DNA from: JANQMX01 sp965247175
GTDB lineage: Bacteria > Pseudomonadota > Alphaproteobacteria > Kiloniellales > DSM-21159
Direction of reading: 5' to 3'
NCBI GenBank assembly: GCA_965247175.1
Contig: OZ252006.1
Coordinates: 1,302,001 to 1,366,000 of the forward strand
DNA: 64,000 nt
Every line of letters begins with the position of its first letter. Within the stretch, counting starts at the first letter, position 1. The notes below the pieces were generated by a model, which saw only the letters and a program-made list of their open reading frames with translations, was not told where the DNA came from and searched no databases. Positions 1 through 8,162 of the stretch are shown one piece after another. Position numbers and translations under genes: made by a program.

Positions 1-16
1 CCTTCGCGAACCGAAT

Positions 17-45
17 GCGGCGAGCAGACCCTGCCCGCTCGCCGC
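17..45 (-). terminator. candidate hairpin terminator after the dienelactone hydrolase gene
   Basis: A 9-bp perfect stem (GCGGCGAGC at 17-25 against GCTCGCCGC at 37-45) with an 11-nt loop lies about 20 nt beyond the stop codon of the minus-strand gene at 66-854. There is no clear U-run, so intrinsic termination is only plausible. Confidence 0.4.
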
Positions 46-65
46 AGTCGTCATGGGACCGCAAA

Positions 66-854
66 TCAGCGGCCGAGTTGCTCCCGCAGGAATTCCTCGG
101 TGCGAGACCAGGAATCGCGATCGGCCTCAGGGTCGTACTTCAGCGGCAATCCGTAGGTCTCCCCGAAGCCGTCGGCCGCCGGGTTGGTGAAGCTGTGCAC
201 CACGCCCGGATAGTCGAAGAACTCGAAGGAAGCGCCGGCCGCTTCCATCTCGGCCTTGAAAGCCGCCACCTGGTCACGCGGAACGAAGGGATCGTCGGCA
301 CCGTTGAAGACCTTTATTGGCGCCTTGATCGAACCAGGGGTCGCGGGTTGTTGGGTGCCGAGACCGGCGTGGAAGGTGGCGACCGCGTCGAGATCGGCTC
401 CGGCCCGCGTCATGTTGAGAATGATGCTGCCGCCCATGCAGTAGCCGAGCGCCGCAATCTGCTCGCCGTCGACCGTCGGATGGCTGCTGACCAAAGCGTA
501 GGCCGCATCGAAGCGCTGCTTGACCTGGCCGGGCACGTTCATGAGGTCGTTCATGTGGCCCCGTGCGTCGTCGGGATTGTCGGCCAGCTTGTCGGTCCCG
601 TACATGTCGAGCGCGAAACCGGTATAACCCATCTCCGCCAGCGCCCGCGCCCGATCACGCGCATGCTCGTTGTGGCCCCACCACTCGTGCAAGACCAGCA
701 CGCCGGGGCGCTTGCCCTCCAGCGACGCGTCGTAGGCCAGGTAGCCGGTGAACTCCTCACCACCCACGCTGTAAACGACCTCTTCGGTCTTGATCTCCGC
801 CTGAGCCGAGAAGGCCGCGAGGCTTAGTGCCGCCGTCAACAGTAGTCGCTTCAT
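66..854 (-). CDS. secreted dienelactone hydrolase family protein
   Basis: Alpha/beta hydrolase of the dienelactone hydrolase family, 262 aa. The start at 854 is chosen because it opens a clean signal peptide (residues 1-19, ending AQA) and is preceded by GGAG; a longer upstream reading has no such support. The Cys nucleophile motif GYCMGG is at about 137-142 (Cys139), the acid lies in NGADDPF (Asp187 or 188) and the His in VVHSF (His220), so the Cys-Asp-His triad is complete. Export to the periplasm is predicted. Family members hydrolyse dienelactones or other small esters; the substrate here cannot be told. It appears to be a single-gene unit. Confidence 0.85.
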   Translation of the reverse strand: MKRLLLTAALSLAAFSAQAEIKTEEVVYSVGGEEFTGYLAYDASLEGKRPGVLVLHEWWGHNEHARDRARALAEMGYTGFALDMYGTDKLADNPDDARGHMNDLMNVPGQVKQRFDAAYALVSSHPTVDGEQIAALGYCMGGSIILNMTRAGADLDAVATFHAGLGTQQPATPGSIKAPIKVFNGADDPFVPRDQVAAFKAEMEAAGASFEFFDYPGVVHSFTNPAADGFGETYGLPLKYDPEADRDSWSRTEEFLREQLGR

Positions 855-964
855 CGCTTTCTCCAATCCTGGGTCGAGTCCTCGTACGTGCCAGTATTCC
901 GCGGACCGCTGCGGTGCAGACCGCACAACTGCGTGACAAAGCTTATGGCCGCCTAAGATCAGGG

Positions 965-1858
965 TTATTCGCCGCCGGAAGCCATTTTGTCGCCGGAAAC
1001 GACAGACTGCGTGCGCCGCAGTGCCGTGGGTGTCGTGCCGAAACGCTGCTTGAAGCGCTCACCGAACCGCGACTGCGACTGGTAGCCGACAGCCTCGGAT
1101 ATGCGGCCGATCGACCAGCTCGTCTCTAGGACGAGCGAGAGGCCAAAGCCCAGGCGCAGTTCCTCAAGTGTCTCGCGAAAGCTGGTTGCCTCGTCCTTCA
1201 AATGCCGGCGCAGGGAGGTCTCGCTGACGCCGAGATGACGACAGACATCGCGCATCTGCCAAGGCCGCGCCGGATCGATCGCCATGTACTGCGAGGCACG
1301 CAGGCGCCAGCTCGGATGATCGTCGAGCAGTAGGTTGCCGGTCAGGCCTGCCTGCGCCAACAGCAGCAGCATCTCGACCTGGCGATGCTCGTCCAGCGCC
1401 GGATCGCGGGTCTCCTTCGGGCCGAGTTCGAGCCACTGGAGCAGGGCGCGCTGCACGACGGCCGGCATCGGCGCATGCCATACGGGGCTCAACGCGCGCC
1501 CGCCGAGCCGCTTGCCATAGATCTGTCGGAAGTGCTCGAGCGCCGCGGCGGAGAAACGCAGGCCAAGGCCGCAGTACAGACTGTCTCGGTCGCTGGGGTA
1601 GTTCCCCAGCCAGTACCGGCTGCCGCCGGGCACGAGAATCATCTCGCCGTCCTCGGCGGTGACCGTCCGGCTCGAGGTCGCAAGCTCCTTTCTACCGGTG
1701 ACGACCGCCATGATGCAGGGCTGCATCATCGGCATGTCCCTCACCTCTTGTGCGTGATGGCACTTGTAGATCGACAATCCGCCAGCCGGCCGACGGTCGC
1801 GGTCCTGCGAGGCGAGCGGAGGGAGCCGTTGTTTGAGCTGCTGAAGGAAATCAGTCAT
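965..1858 (-). CDS. AraC family transcriptional regulator
   Basis: About 297 aa. The N-terminal half resembles the AraC-type ligand-binding/cupin-like region, and residues from about 200 onward form the paired helix-turn-helix DNA-binding domain (WQMRDVCRHLGVSETSLRRH, then the second helix pair ending FKQRFGTTPTALRR). The ATG at 1858 is preferred over an upstream one at 1900, although neither has a strong ribosome binding site. It is transcribed divergently from the cupin gene at 2023, with a shared 164-bp promoter region, so that gene is a possible target. The inducer is unknown. Confidence 0.85.
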   Translation of the reverse strand: MTDFLQQLKQRLPPLASQDRDRRPAGGLSIYKCHHAQEVRDMPMMQPCIMAVVTGRKELATSSRTVTAEDGEMILVPGGSRYWLGNYPSDRDSLYCGLGLRFSAAALEHFRQIYGKRLGGRALSPVWHAPMPAVVQRALLQWLELGPKETRDPALDEHRQVEMLLLLAQAGLTGNLLLDDHPSWRLRASQYMAIDPARPWQMRDVCRHLGVSETSLRRHLKDEATSFRETLEELRLGFGLSLVLETSWSIGRISEAVGYQSQSRFGERFKQRFGTTPTALRRTQSVVSGDKMASGGE

Positions 1859-2022
1859 CGCGAGCCAGCAACAGGTAAGTTCGATTACGCCGCAGGTCAA
1901 AACACCGCGTCGTGCGACGACGCGCGATGAGGCGAGAGCGCGTTGGCTGGACGTGGCTTGGACGCGCCCCGGCCGACGGATATGATGCTCGGGTAGAAGG
2001 TTCGCTAGGTGACAGGAAAGCT

Positions 2023-2499
2023 ATGCCCGTCAAACGCTTGGACGAAGTCCCTCTCACGCCCGGTGCGGCGCACCCGGTCCCAGCCGTGGACCGCTGCAAA
2101 GCCCGGCGCAAGCAGCGCCTCTCGGATGCCGTCAACCTGAACCAGTTCGGCGTCAACCGGGTCGAGCTCGACCCAGGCGTCTGGTCGACGGTGCGCCATT
2201 GGCACAGTCACGAGGACGAGTTCGTCATGGTGCTGGAGGGTGAGCTGACCCTGGTCACCGACTCCGGCGAGCAGACCCTTGGGCCGGGGGACTGCGCCGG
2301 CTTTCCCGCCGGCGTCGCGGACGGTCACCGCCTGGAAAATCGCTCAGCCTCGCTCGCCGTCTATCTCGAGGTGGGCAGCCGCCGACCGGAGGTCGACGAG
2401 ACCACCTACCCCGACGACGACCTGATGGTGCGCCATGACGCCGAGGGACGGCAGATGTTCATGCGCCGCGACGGCACGATTATCTGCCCGGCTGACTAG
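2023..2499 (+). CDS. cupin domain-containing protein
   Basis: 158 aa, single cupin barrel. The metal-binding pattern is visible as WHSHEDEF followed by GE, and later DGHRLEN with the glycine-rich GPGD turn between them. The start at 2023 follows GGAAAG at good spacing; an upstream in-frame ATG at 1912 would add a poorly conserved-looking leader. Cupins of this size often bind a metal and small carbonyl or sugar compounds; the substrate is not predictable. It is divergent from the AraC regulator and its 3' end overlaps the convergent membrane protein gene by 20 bp. Confidence 0.8.
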   Translation: MPVKRLDEVPLTPGAAHPVPAVDRCKARRKQRLSDAVNLNQFGVNRVELDPGVWSTVRHWHSHEDEFVMVLEGELTLVTDSGEQTLGPGDCAGFPAGVADGHRLENRSASLAVYLEVGSRRPEVDETTYPDDDLMVRHDAEGRQMFMRRDGTIICPAD

Positions 2500-2746
2500 C
2501 GATGCGGCTCGAACGCTGCTGGGCAAGAGCGATGCTTCGGCTCTGCTGATCGGCGATCTGACGGCTCATCCACCAAGCCAGCAGGCCCATGGCCGGAAGC
2601 GCCAGCAGGGCCAACGTGCCCATCTTGACCAAGTCCGTCGATGCGAACGGGGTTGCGCCGGTCGGCAGCACGAAAAGCTCAAGCAAGGTCCAGATGATCA
2701 GGGGAACGGACATCAGGGCAACCAGCAGGTACGGCAAAAAGCGCAT
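2480..2746 (-). CDS. small two-TM membrane protein
   Basis: 88 aa. The start at 2746 is chosen because GGAG lies 9 nt upstream and the protein then opens directly with a hydrophobic helix (FLPYLLVALMSVPLIIWTLL). A second helix (LALLALPAMGLLAWWMS) follows, then a charged Gln/Ser/Arg-rich tail. No family is recognised. The 3' end overlaps the convergent cupin gene. Confidence 0.6.
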   Translation of the reverse strand: MRFLPYLLVALMSVPLIIWTLLELFVLPTGATPFASTDLVKMGTLALLALPAMGLLAWWMSRQIADQQSRSIALAQQRSSRIASQPGR

Positions 2747-3023
2747 CGAACGGGGCTCCATCGATAAGGGGAAAACAGTGCGGAAAGGCCGCAAGCCCTC
2801 GGGCAAATGGGGGCACCCATTGATGGTTCAAGCGCGATCACCCGCGCGGCAGCAAGGTGCCGCTGTGCGAATTGCCGCAGGCGATTTCTTCCTATTTTTC
2901 AATGTAGAACGCTGCTCAGCGGCGAGGAGACGTGGGGCCATCATCGAGCGCCCGGGCGAGCCCGAAAGGCGCCATTGATCGAAGGCCTGCTTGCCCAAGT
3001 GGTCGGGGCGGCACTTCTCTAAA

Positions 3024-3713
3024 CTAGTCGCGCGTTGCCAGGGAACGGCCGCACCAGATCGTTCCGCTCGAGCCATGATCCGAGGTCTGGAGCACCTCGG
3101 CGAAGCCGCGCGCCGTCCAGAAATGCAGCGCACGCGGGTTGGTCGCACTCGTGGCGATGTGGACCGCGTGACAGCCTCGTGCTTGGGCGTTCGAAAGCCA
3201 AAGGTCCAAGAGAGCGGGCCCAAGGCCGCGCCCCTGCAGCCTTGGCAGCAGATTCATGTGGACATGGCCCGGATAGGCGCGGGCAATCTCGTCCGGCGCA
3301 CAGCGCGGATTGTGTATCATTTAGCAGCGGCGCTGATCGGCATCCCAGCGCTTGGGCTCCCCCTCCGGCGCCGGGTAGCGGCGTCTCAGCGCGGGCCACC
3401 AGTCCTGTTCCAGCCGCGCCTCGAAATCGCGGGTGTCCAGGGTTCCGACGATATAGCCGCCGACGCCATTGCCGTCTTCGGCGACGATGCAGTCCTCGGG
3501 ACAGAGCGTGAGATAGGGCGCGGCATAGATGTGCCCGAGCATCCGCGGGTCGCGGTAGAGACGGGCTGCGTTCTCGCCGCGGTCCCCGGTCGCCAGCGAG
3601 ATGGCATAGAGCGCCGCGATGTCGCCAGCGGTCGCGCGCCGAAGCGCAACACCCACGCCACCTGGCGATCGAGAGGACTCCTCCAAAACCGGGCGGGACC
3701 GAGAGTCACTCAT
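3024..3713 (-). pseudogene. GNAT acetyltransferase interrupted by an in-frame TAA
   Basis: Together the two halves make one GNAT fold protein. The N-terminal part (3321-3713, 130 aa; starts with ATGAGTGA overlapping the choline-sulfatase stop) contains LRRATAGDIAALYAIS and VGGYIVGTLDT. A TAA at 3321-3323 stops it. The ATG of the next in-frame segment (3024-3320, 98 aa) follows immediately and carries the acetyl-CoA site LLPRLQGRGLGPALLD and the closing ATSATNPRALHFWTARGF. The break falls in a surface loop just before the acetyl-CoA site. Either the gene is dead, or the second half is made by termination-reinitiation at TAAATG and the two chains associate. A sequencing error cannot be excluded. 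Residual function would be N- or O-acetylation of an unknown small substrate. Confidence 0.75.
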
Positions 3714-5223
3714 CACGCGGGAAACGGGCGTTCGCCTCCACCACGTTGAGGTCCATGTGATTGCGCATGTAGCGCCGCGATGCGTCCGTTTCCGGCTCGT
3801 AATCCCACGGCCGGTGATGGCCCTGGCGGAGGGCGTCGTAGACCACCCAGCGGCGGGCCTGGCTCTCGCGAACCGCCGCATCGAACGCGGCGATGTCCCA
3901 GCGCGCTTCCACCTGCTGCATGAAGGCGACGATCTGTGGACCGTAGTCGGCGTCCTCGGCCAGGTTGTTCCGCTCTTGCGGGTCGGCTTCGAGATCGAAG
4001 AGCTGGGGCGGGTCCAAGGGGCAGTGCGTGAACTTCCAGCGCCCCTCCCGAATCGCAACCAAGGGCGCGTAGGAGCCCTCGGCTGCATACTCCATCAGGA
4101 CCGGCGCGTCCCGCTCCTTCCCGGCTGCGAGGCCCATGAGGGAGTGCCCGTCGACGGGAAGCATGGCATCGGCTCCCGCGGGGCAGCCAAGATCGGCCAA
4201 GGTCGGCGCCACATCCAGCAGCGACACCGGCGCCTCGATCTTTGTCGGCGTCAAGCCGGGCGCAGCCAGCATTAAGGGCACCCGGGCCGAGCCCTCGAAG
4301 AAGCTCATTTTGAACCAGAGGCCGCGCTCGCCCAGCATGTCGCCGTGGTCGGCGCAGAGCAGCACCACGGTGTCCTCCGCCAAGCGACAGCGTGCGAGCG
4401 CGTCGAGGATGCGGCCGATCTTTTCATCGAGATAGGAAACGTTGGCGAAATAGGCGCGGCGCGCCCGCCGGACGTCCTCTGGGCGAATGTCGTACTGCGT
4501 GTAGTCGTTGGCCAACAGCAGACGCTGGCTGTGCGGGTCCTGCGCCTCGAAGGGCACGGCGGCGACCTCCGGCTCCAGCGCCGGACAGTCTTCGTAGAGC
4601 TCCCAGAACTGCGGCCGGGCCACGTAGGGGTCGTGCGGATGGGTGAAGCTGACGGTCAAGCACCAGGGCCGCTCGTCCCTGCCCCGCGCCAGGCGGTAGA
4701 CCTCGGCCTCGGCGTGGAAAGCGACCTCGTCGTCGAACTCCAACTGGTTGCTGGTCTCGGCGACACCGGCGCCGGTCACCGAGCTCATGTTGTGATACCA
4801 CCAATCGATGCGCTCACCGGGCTTCCGGTAGTCCGGCGTCCAGCCGAAATCCGCCGGGTAGATGTCCGTGGTCAGCCGCCGCTCGAAGCCATGCAACTGG
4901 TCGGGTCCGACGAAGTGCATCTTGCCGGAGAGCACGGTGAGATAGCCGGCTCGGCGGAGGTAGTGCGCAAAGCTCGGCAACGAGGCGGGAAATTCAGCGG
5001 CGTTGTCGTAGACACCCGTCTTGGATGGCAGCAGCCCGGTCATGAAAGACACGCGGGCCGGCACACAGAGCGGGCTCGGCGAGTAGCAGTTGCTGAAGCG
5101 TAGACTTCGCTCGGCAAGCGCCCGCATGTTCGGGACATGCAGAAAGTCCGCCGGGCCGTCAGCGAAGAGCGTGCCGCTCAACTGGTCCAGCATCAGGATG
5201 AGTATATTGGGCTGCCGCTTCAT
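3706..5223 (-). CDS. betC: choline-sulfatase
   Basis: 505 aa, full length for the family. Choline-sulfatase hydrolyses choline-O-sulfate to choline and sulfate, supplying choline (a glycine-betaine precursor) and sulfur. The formylglycine motif CVPAR is at 53-57, where Cys53 is the residue to be oxidised. The metal-binding Asp of MLDQ is at 13 and ADHGDMLGE lies in the C-terminal half. The C-terminal tail with SRRYMRNHMDLN is diagnostic for choline-sulfatase rather than generic sulfatases. There is no signal peptide, so it is cytoplasmic, as BetC is. The downstream acetyltransferase gene overlaps it by 8 bp. No betI, betA, betB or choline transporter is in the window. Confidence 0.9.
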   Translation of the reverse strand: MKRQPNILILMLDQLSGTLFADGPADFLHVPNMRALAERSLRFSNCYSPSPLCVPARVSFMTGLLPSKTGVYDNAAEFPASLPSFAHYLRRAGYLTVLSGKMHFVGPDQLHGFERRLTTDIYPADFGWTPDYRKPGERIDWWYHNMSSVTGAGVAETSNQLEFDDEVAFHAEAEVYRLARGRDERPWCLTVSFTHPHDPYVARPQFWELYEDCPALEPEVAAVPFEAQDPHSQRLLLANDYTQYDIRPEDVRRARRAYFANVSYLDEKIGRILDALARCRLAEDTVVLLCADHGDMLGERGLWFKMSFFEGSARVPLMLAAPGLTPTKIEAPVSLLDVAPTLADLGCPAGADAMLPVDGHSLMGLAAGKERDAPVLMEYAAEGSYAPLVAIREGRWKFTHCPLDPPQLFDLEADPQERNNLAEDADYGPQIVAFMQQVEARWDIAAFDAAVRESQARRWVVYDALRQGHHRPWDYEPETDASRRYMRNHMDLNVVEANARFPRDE

Positions 5224-5317
5224 CGCGCTTCTGTTCCAGCACGACCGGCAGCCGCTGGCAACGTCCCTTTGCTAAGGCACCGCCTCGGCAATGCCGCGAC
5301 AAGCAAAAGGCGCTAGC

Positions 5318-5545
5318 TCAGTCGATGTTGCCCTTCTCATGCTGATCATAGAGATAGCCGCCCAGCAGACCGGCGACGCCACCGATCGCGGCGCCCAACG
5401 GCGTAGCGCCGGCGATTGCGCCGATAGCCGCGCCGCCCGCGGCGCCGACTGCGCCACCGCTCAAGCTGCGGGAAGCGGTGGTGTCGCCACAGCCAGCGAG
5501 GCCGAGCGACAGGCACAGGATGGCGGCAAGAGAGAGTGCTTTCAT
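5318..5545 (-). CDS. glycine-zipper lipoprotein
   Basis: 75 aa. The signal peptide ends in the lipobox LAGC (Cys19), so it is lipid-anchored. The rest is a Gly/Ala-rich zipper (GGAVGAAGGAAIGAIAGA) with small residues spaced as in the Rickettsia 17 kDa antigen / YMGG-type outer-membrane lipoproteins, ending YLYDQHEKGNID. Such small proteins usually sit in the outer membrane; the specific role is unknown. Confidence 0.75.
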   Translation of the reverse strand: MKALSLAAILCLSLGLAGCGDTTASRSLSGGAVGAAGGAAIGAIAGATPLGAAIGGVAGLLGGYLYDQHEKGNID

Positions 5546-5585
5546 GTCCTAACTCCTTGGAGTCCGATCATCGAAGTCAGACGGA

Positions 5586-5615
5586 AGAGCCGGCGCTGAA
5601 GCGCCGATGGGCTCT
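5586..5615 (-). terminator. candidate hairpin after the Rap1a/Tai-like gene
   Basis: An AGAGCC/GGCTCT outer stem with an inner GGCGC/GCGCC stem overlaps the stop codon of the minus-strand gene at 5614. No long U-run follows, so it may be a processing or stability hairpin instead. Confidence 0.4.
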
Positions 5616-6009
5616 AACTCTGACAGGGCCACTCGTTGGCTAGCGCCCGGACAACACCGATAACGGGAATCTCGTTCATCGCCATCGTGTCATTCTGCCG
5701 TTCCTCGGCCCAACGAATGAAGACCAGGACGCCTTGCTCCAAGGTCGACCGGTCCGGGTAGCAGATCAGCGGTTTGAGATTCTCATGTGCACTCACCGCG
5801 TCATGGTAGTCGACGACGCCGTCAAGGTAGGCGATGCAGTAGTGGATGGCCTGCGGACGCTGCGGGTCGTCAGTCGGGGTCGTGCAGAGCGCATAGAGCT
5901 CTTGCGTGGTGGATACGAAGAACGAGGGCTCGGCCTTCGCCTCGCCGAACCAGAGCGCCGTCGCGCCTAAAGCTGCAATCCCCAAAACCGCTCGCTTGAG
6001 AGCTTTCAT
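5614..6009 (-). CDS. Rap1a/Tai-like periplasmic protein
   Basis: 131 aa with a signal peptide (residues 1-26, ending AKA) and four cysteines (LCTTPTDD, HYCIAYLDG, ICYPD, WPCQS) likely paired in disulfides. The spacing and the CIAYLDGVV core resemble the Rap1a/Tai immunity fold, a family that includes inhibitors of peptidoglycan amidase effectors but also many proteins with no neighbouring toxin. The start at 6009 has a near-perfect AGGAGG. No toxin gene is adjacent, so an immunity role is not supported by context. Confidence 0.6.
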   Translation of the reverse strand: MKALKRAVLGIAALGATALWFGEAKAEPSFFVSTTQELYALCTTPTDDPQRPQAIHYCIAYLDGVVDYHDAVSAHENLKPLICYPDRSTLEQGVLVFIRWAEERQNDTMAMNEIPVIGVVRALANEWPCQS

Positions 6010-6375
6010 ACGAACCTCCTTATCTCGGTTCCATAGCGTCCGACACGACATAGCCGCAGCCGCAAGTAGGTCTTCATAGCACAGTCCGATATCGCACAAA
6101 CTGTCATTGAGCGTCTTGGCCGCTTTAGTCGAACCCGATTGCACAACTCGGGTGCGCCAAGTCAGCCCTACTAAGCCAGAGGCGCGCGCCAAGCCAAAGT
6201 CAATGGCGTGCCTCACAGAGCCGTTGCTTGACGTTTCACGTGAAGCTCGCGACCGTCGTATGCCGCGCTGGCATTGGCTTGCCGGCCGGATGGCGACAAT
6301 GGCTTTCCCAGTGGCCGCATCGACGCCACATATAGACGTAAGACCGTCCGAGAGAGACACCGCGAGACCGAAACC
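6010..6375. other. divergent intergenic region with a parS-like palindrome
   Basis: 366 bp between two divergently transcribed genes. No convincing gene is seen. The one distinctive element is a TTCACGTGAA palindrome at 6235-6244 within a parS-like 16-mer. Confidence 0.6.
6232..6247. promoter_or_regulatory. parS-like palindrome
   Basis: CGTTTCACGTGAAGCT matches 13 of 16 positions of the ParB-binding consensus TGTTTCACGTGAAACA, with the central TTCACGTGAA palindrome intact. It could be a degenerate parS or a chance palindrome. No parAB genes are in the window. Confidence 0.35.
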
Positions 6376-7086
6376 GTGCAGCCCTTTTCACCTTATCGAT
6401 TGCCAATCCTGGCAGCCGCCCTGATTGGCCTGCTCATGCTGCCATCGGGACCGGCCGATGCCGCCTGCAACGACGATCCTGAGCCGGGGGTCGACTGGTC
6501 GCGTTGCGACAAGTCTAAGAAACGGCTCCGCGGCGCCGAACTCAGCGGCGGCAACTTCACAGATACCGATTTCAGCGGCAGCAGCCTAAGCGGCGCGGAG
6601 TTGAAGGGCGCCAACATGGTGCGCACCAACTTGCTGCGGACGAGCCTGAAGGAAGCCGACTTGAGCGGTGCGAACCTTTCGAATGCCTTCGGCAGCCGCT
6701 CTAGTCTCGCCGGCGCGAACCTGACCGGCGCCAACTTATCCAAGGGAGAGTTTTCCCGCACCGACTTGAGCGGCGCCAACCTGACCCAAGCCGACCTTTC
6801 CAAGGCCGATTTCCCACGCGCCAATCTTAAGGGAAGCGATTTGTCCAACGCCGTTCTCGTCTACGCCAACGTCTCCCGCGCGCAGTTTCAAGACTCCGAG
6901 TTGGCCGGAGCCGATTTCAGCGGTGCCTACACCTTGCTGACCCGGTTCGAGGGGAGCGATCTCTCGAACGCACGCAACCTCACGCAGGAGCAGCTCGACA
7001 TTGCTTGCGGCGATGATGAGACCACCTTGCCGGCCGGCCTGCAGCACCCGGCAAGTTGGCCCTGCAACAGCGGCGATAGCGAGTAG
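6376..7086 (+). CDS. secreted pentapeptide-repeat protein
   Basis: 236 aa from a GTG start that opens a signal peptide ending PADAA; longer ATG readings upstream add an unlikely charged leader. After a short Cys-containing segment (ACNDDPEPGVDWSRC) come about 25 A(D/N)LSGA-type pentapeptides from residue 55 to 205, which should fold into a right-handed quadrilateral beta-helix. A C-terminal Cys pair (IACG, WPCN) may close the end. It is predicted to be periplasmic. Some cytoplasmic pentapeptide proteins mimic DNA and protect gyrase, but an exported one is unlikely to do so; function unknown. Confidence 0.8.
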   Translation: MQPFSPYRLPILAAALIGLLMLPSGPADAACNDDPEPGVDWSRCDKSKKRLRGAELSGGNFTDTDFSGSSLSGAELKGANMVRTNLLRTSLKEADLSGANLSNAFGSRSSLAGANLTGANLSKGEFSRTDLSGANLTQADLSKADFPRANLKGSDLSNAVLVYANVSRAQFQDSELAGADFSGAYTLLTRFEGSDLSNARNLTQEQLDIACGDDETTLPAGLQHPASWPCNSGDSE

Positions 7087-7447
7087 CGGCGGCGAAGCCG
7101 TTACGTTCGGCAAGACAATCTACAATCAGACGCCGCAAAACTATCAGCCAAGCGTCACGGAATCGTAGGAGTCAGAGCATACCCGGGAGCCACCAGCCAC
7201 CCGGCTGGCCCCTTGCATCGTAGGTTGGGCGGCGGCGTGCATGCGGCGCCGCCCTTCGTTTTTCGGGCAGGCCGAGGCACTGCCGGCGGTAGCGGTCATT
7301 TCAAACGGAAAAACCCCTATTTTTGGTAAGAATTTCTTGCGCCTCAGGCTGCACAACCTCTATCAGTTGTACAGATAACAGCGGCTGATACCGTCCCAAG
7401 AAAGACCGCGCCACTGAGACAACCTGAGAACGAAGGAACCAACCGCG
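7087..7447. other. intergenic region, terminator only
   Basis: 361 bp between the pentapeptide gene and the lipoprotein gene. It holds a good terminator hairpin at 7227-7263 and a more AT-rich stretch at about 7300-7380 that probably carries the promoter of the lipoprotein gene. No gene is supported. Confidence 0.6.
7227..7263 (+). terminator. Rho-independent terminator
   Basis: GGGCGGCG (7227-7234) pairs perfectly with CGCCGCCC (7247-7254) across a 12-nt loop and is followed by TTCGTTTTT, which suits plus-strand termination of the pentapeptide gene. Confidence 0.65.
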
Positions 7448-8125
7448 ATGACACTGCGTCTACTTGTCCTGGCACCAGTCGGGCTCCTAGTGGCCGCCTG
7501 CGCCTCGTACGAACCCTCGACGGTGGCGATTGCCGAACCCTCGCCGCAAGACTGGACGGTCAAAGGTGACATCGCCGCCTCGGCTGACCCTTATGTCGAC
7601 GAGCAGCGTCAAGAGGCGGTCTTCGACGCCAACTTCGACGAAGCCGACGTGATTGCCATTCAAGTCGTTGTCGAGAACCGGGGCGACAATCCCATGCTGG
7701 TGCGCCCGTCCGACATGGTGCTGGCCTTGCCGGACGGGACCAAGCTCGCGCCCAGCAGCGTCTCCGCAACGGTCAACAAGGTCGGTGAAGACGGCAGCGT
7801 TGTCGGCGCAGGCCTTGCCTTCGGCGTAATCGGCGTGATCGCCGCCGCCGGAGCCGAAAGCGAAGCGCGTGCCGCCCGCACCGAAGACTATCAGAGCAAG
7901 GCCTTCGAGGTTTCCGCCATCGATCAGGGTGAGATGACGCATGGCTTCGTGTTCTTCATGCCTCCGAAAGGCACCGCAGACTTCGACGAGGCAACGCTCA
8001 GCGTTCGTTTCTCCGACACAGCCGCTTCGACCAGCGACGTGATCGAGTTGCCGCTGACCGGCCTCAGCTACGAGGAAGAAGAAGAGTCTGAGCCGGCGCC
8101 GCGGAACGACAGCACGGGTAGCTAG
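7448..8125 (+). CDS. putative lipoprotein of unknown function
   Basis: 225 aa. The signal peptide ends in the lipobox VAAC (Cys18). The mature part is a single beta-rich domain (VIAIQVVVENRGDNPMLVRP, later FVFFMPPKG) that looks like an immunoglobulin-like or DUF4352-like fold. It contains a short Gly/Ala hydrophobic segment (AGLAFGVIGVIAAAGA) and ends in an acidic, low-complexity tail (EEEEES). No confident family name. It is convergent with glpD. Confidence 0.65.
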   Translation: MTLRLLVLAPVGLLVAACASYEPSTVAIAEPSPQDWTVKGDIAASADPYVDEQRQEAVFDANFDEADVIAIQVVVENRGDNPMLVRPSDMVLALPDGTKLAPSSVSATVNKVGEDGSVVGAGLAFGVIGVIAAAGAESEARAARTEDYQSKAFEVSAIDQGEMTHGFVFFMPPKGTADFDEATLSVRFSDTAASTSDVIELPLTGLSYEEEEESEPAPRNDSTGS

Positions 8126-8162
8126 CGCGCTTCGGTGGCGGCAGGAACCCGCTTGGCCAAAA

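Noticed and set aside
5614..6009. Tai-type immunity gene paired with a toxin
   Set aside because: No amidase or other toxin gene is adjacent, and many members of this family have no immunity role.
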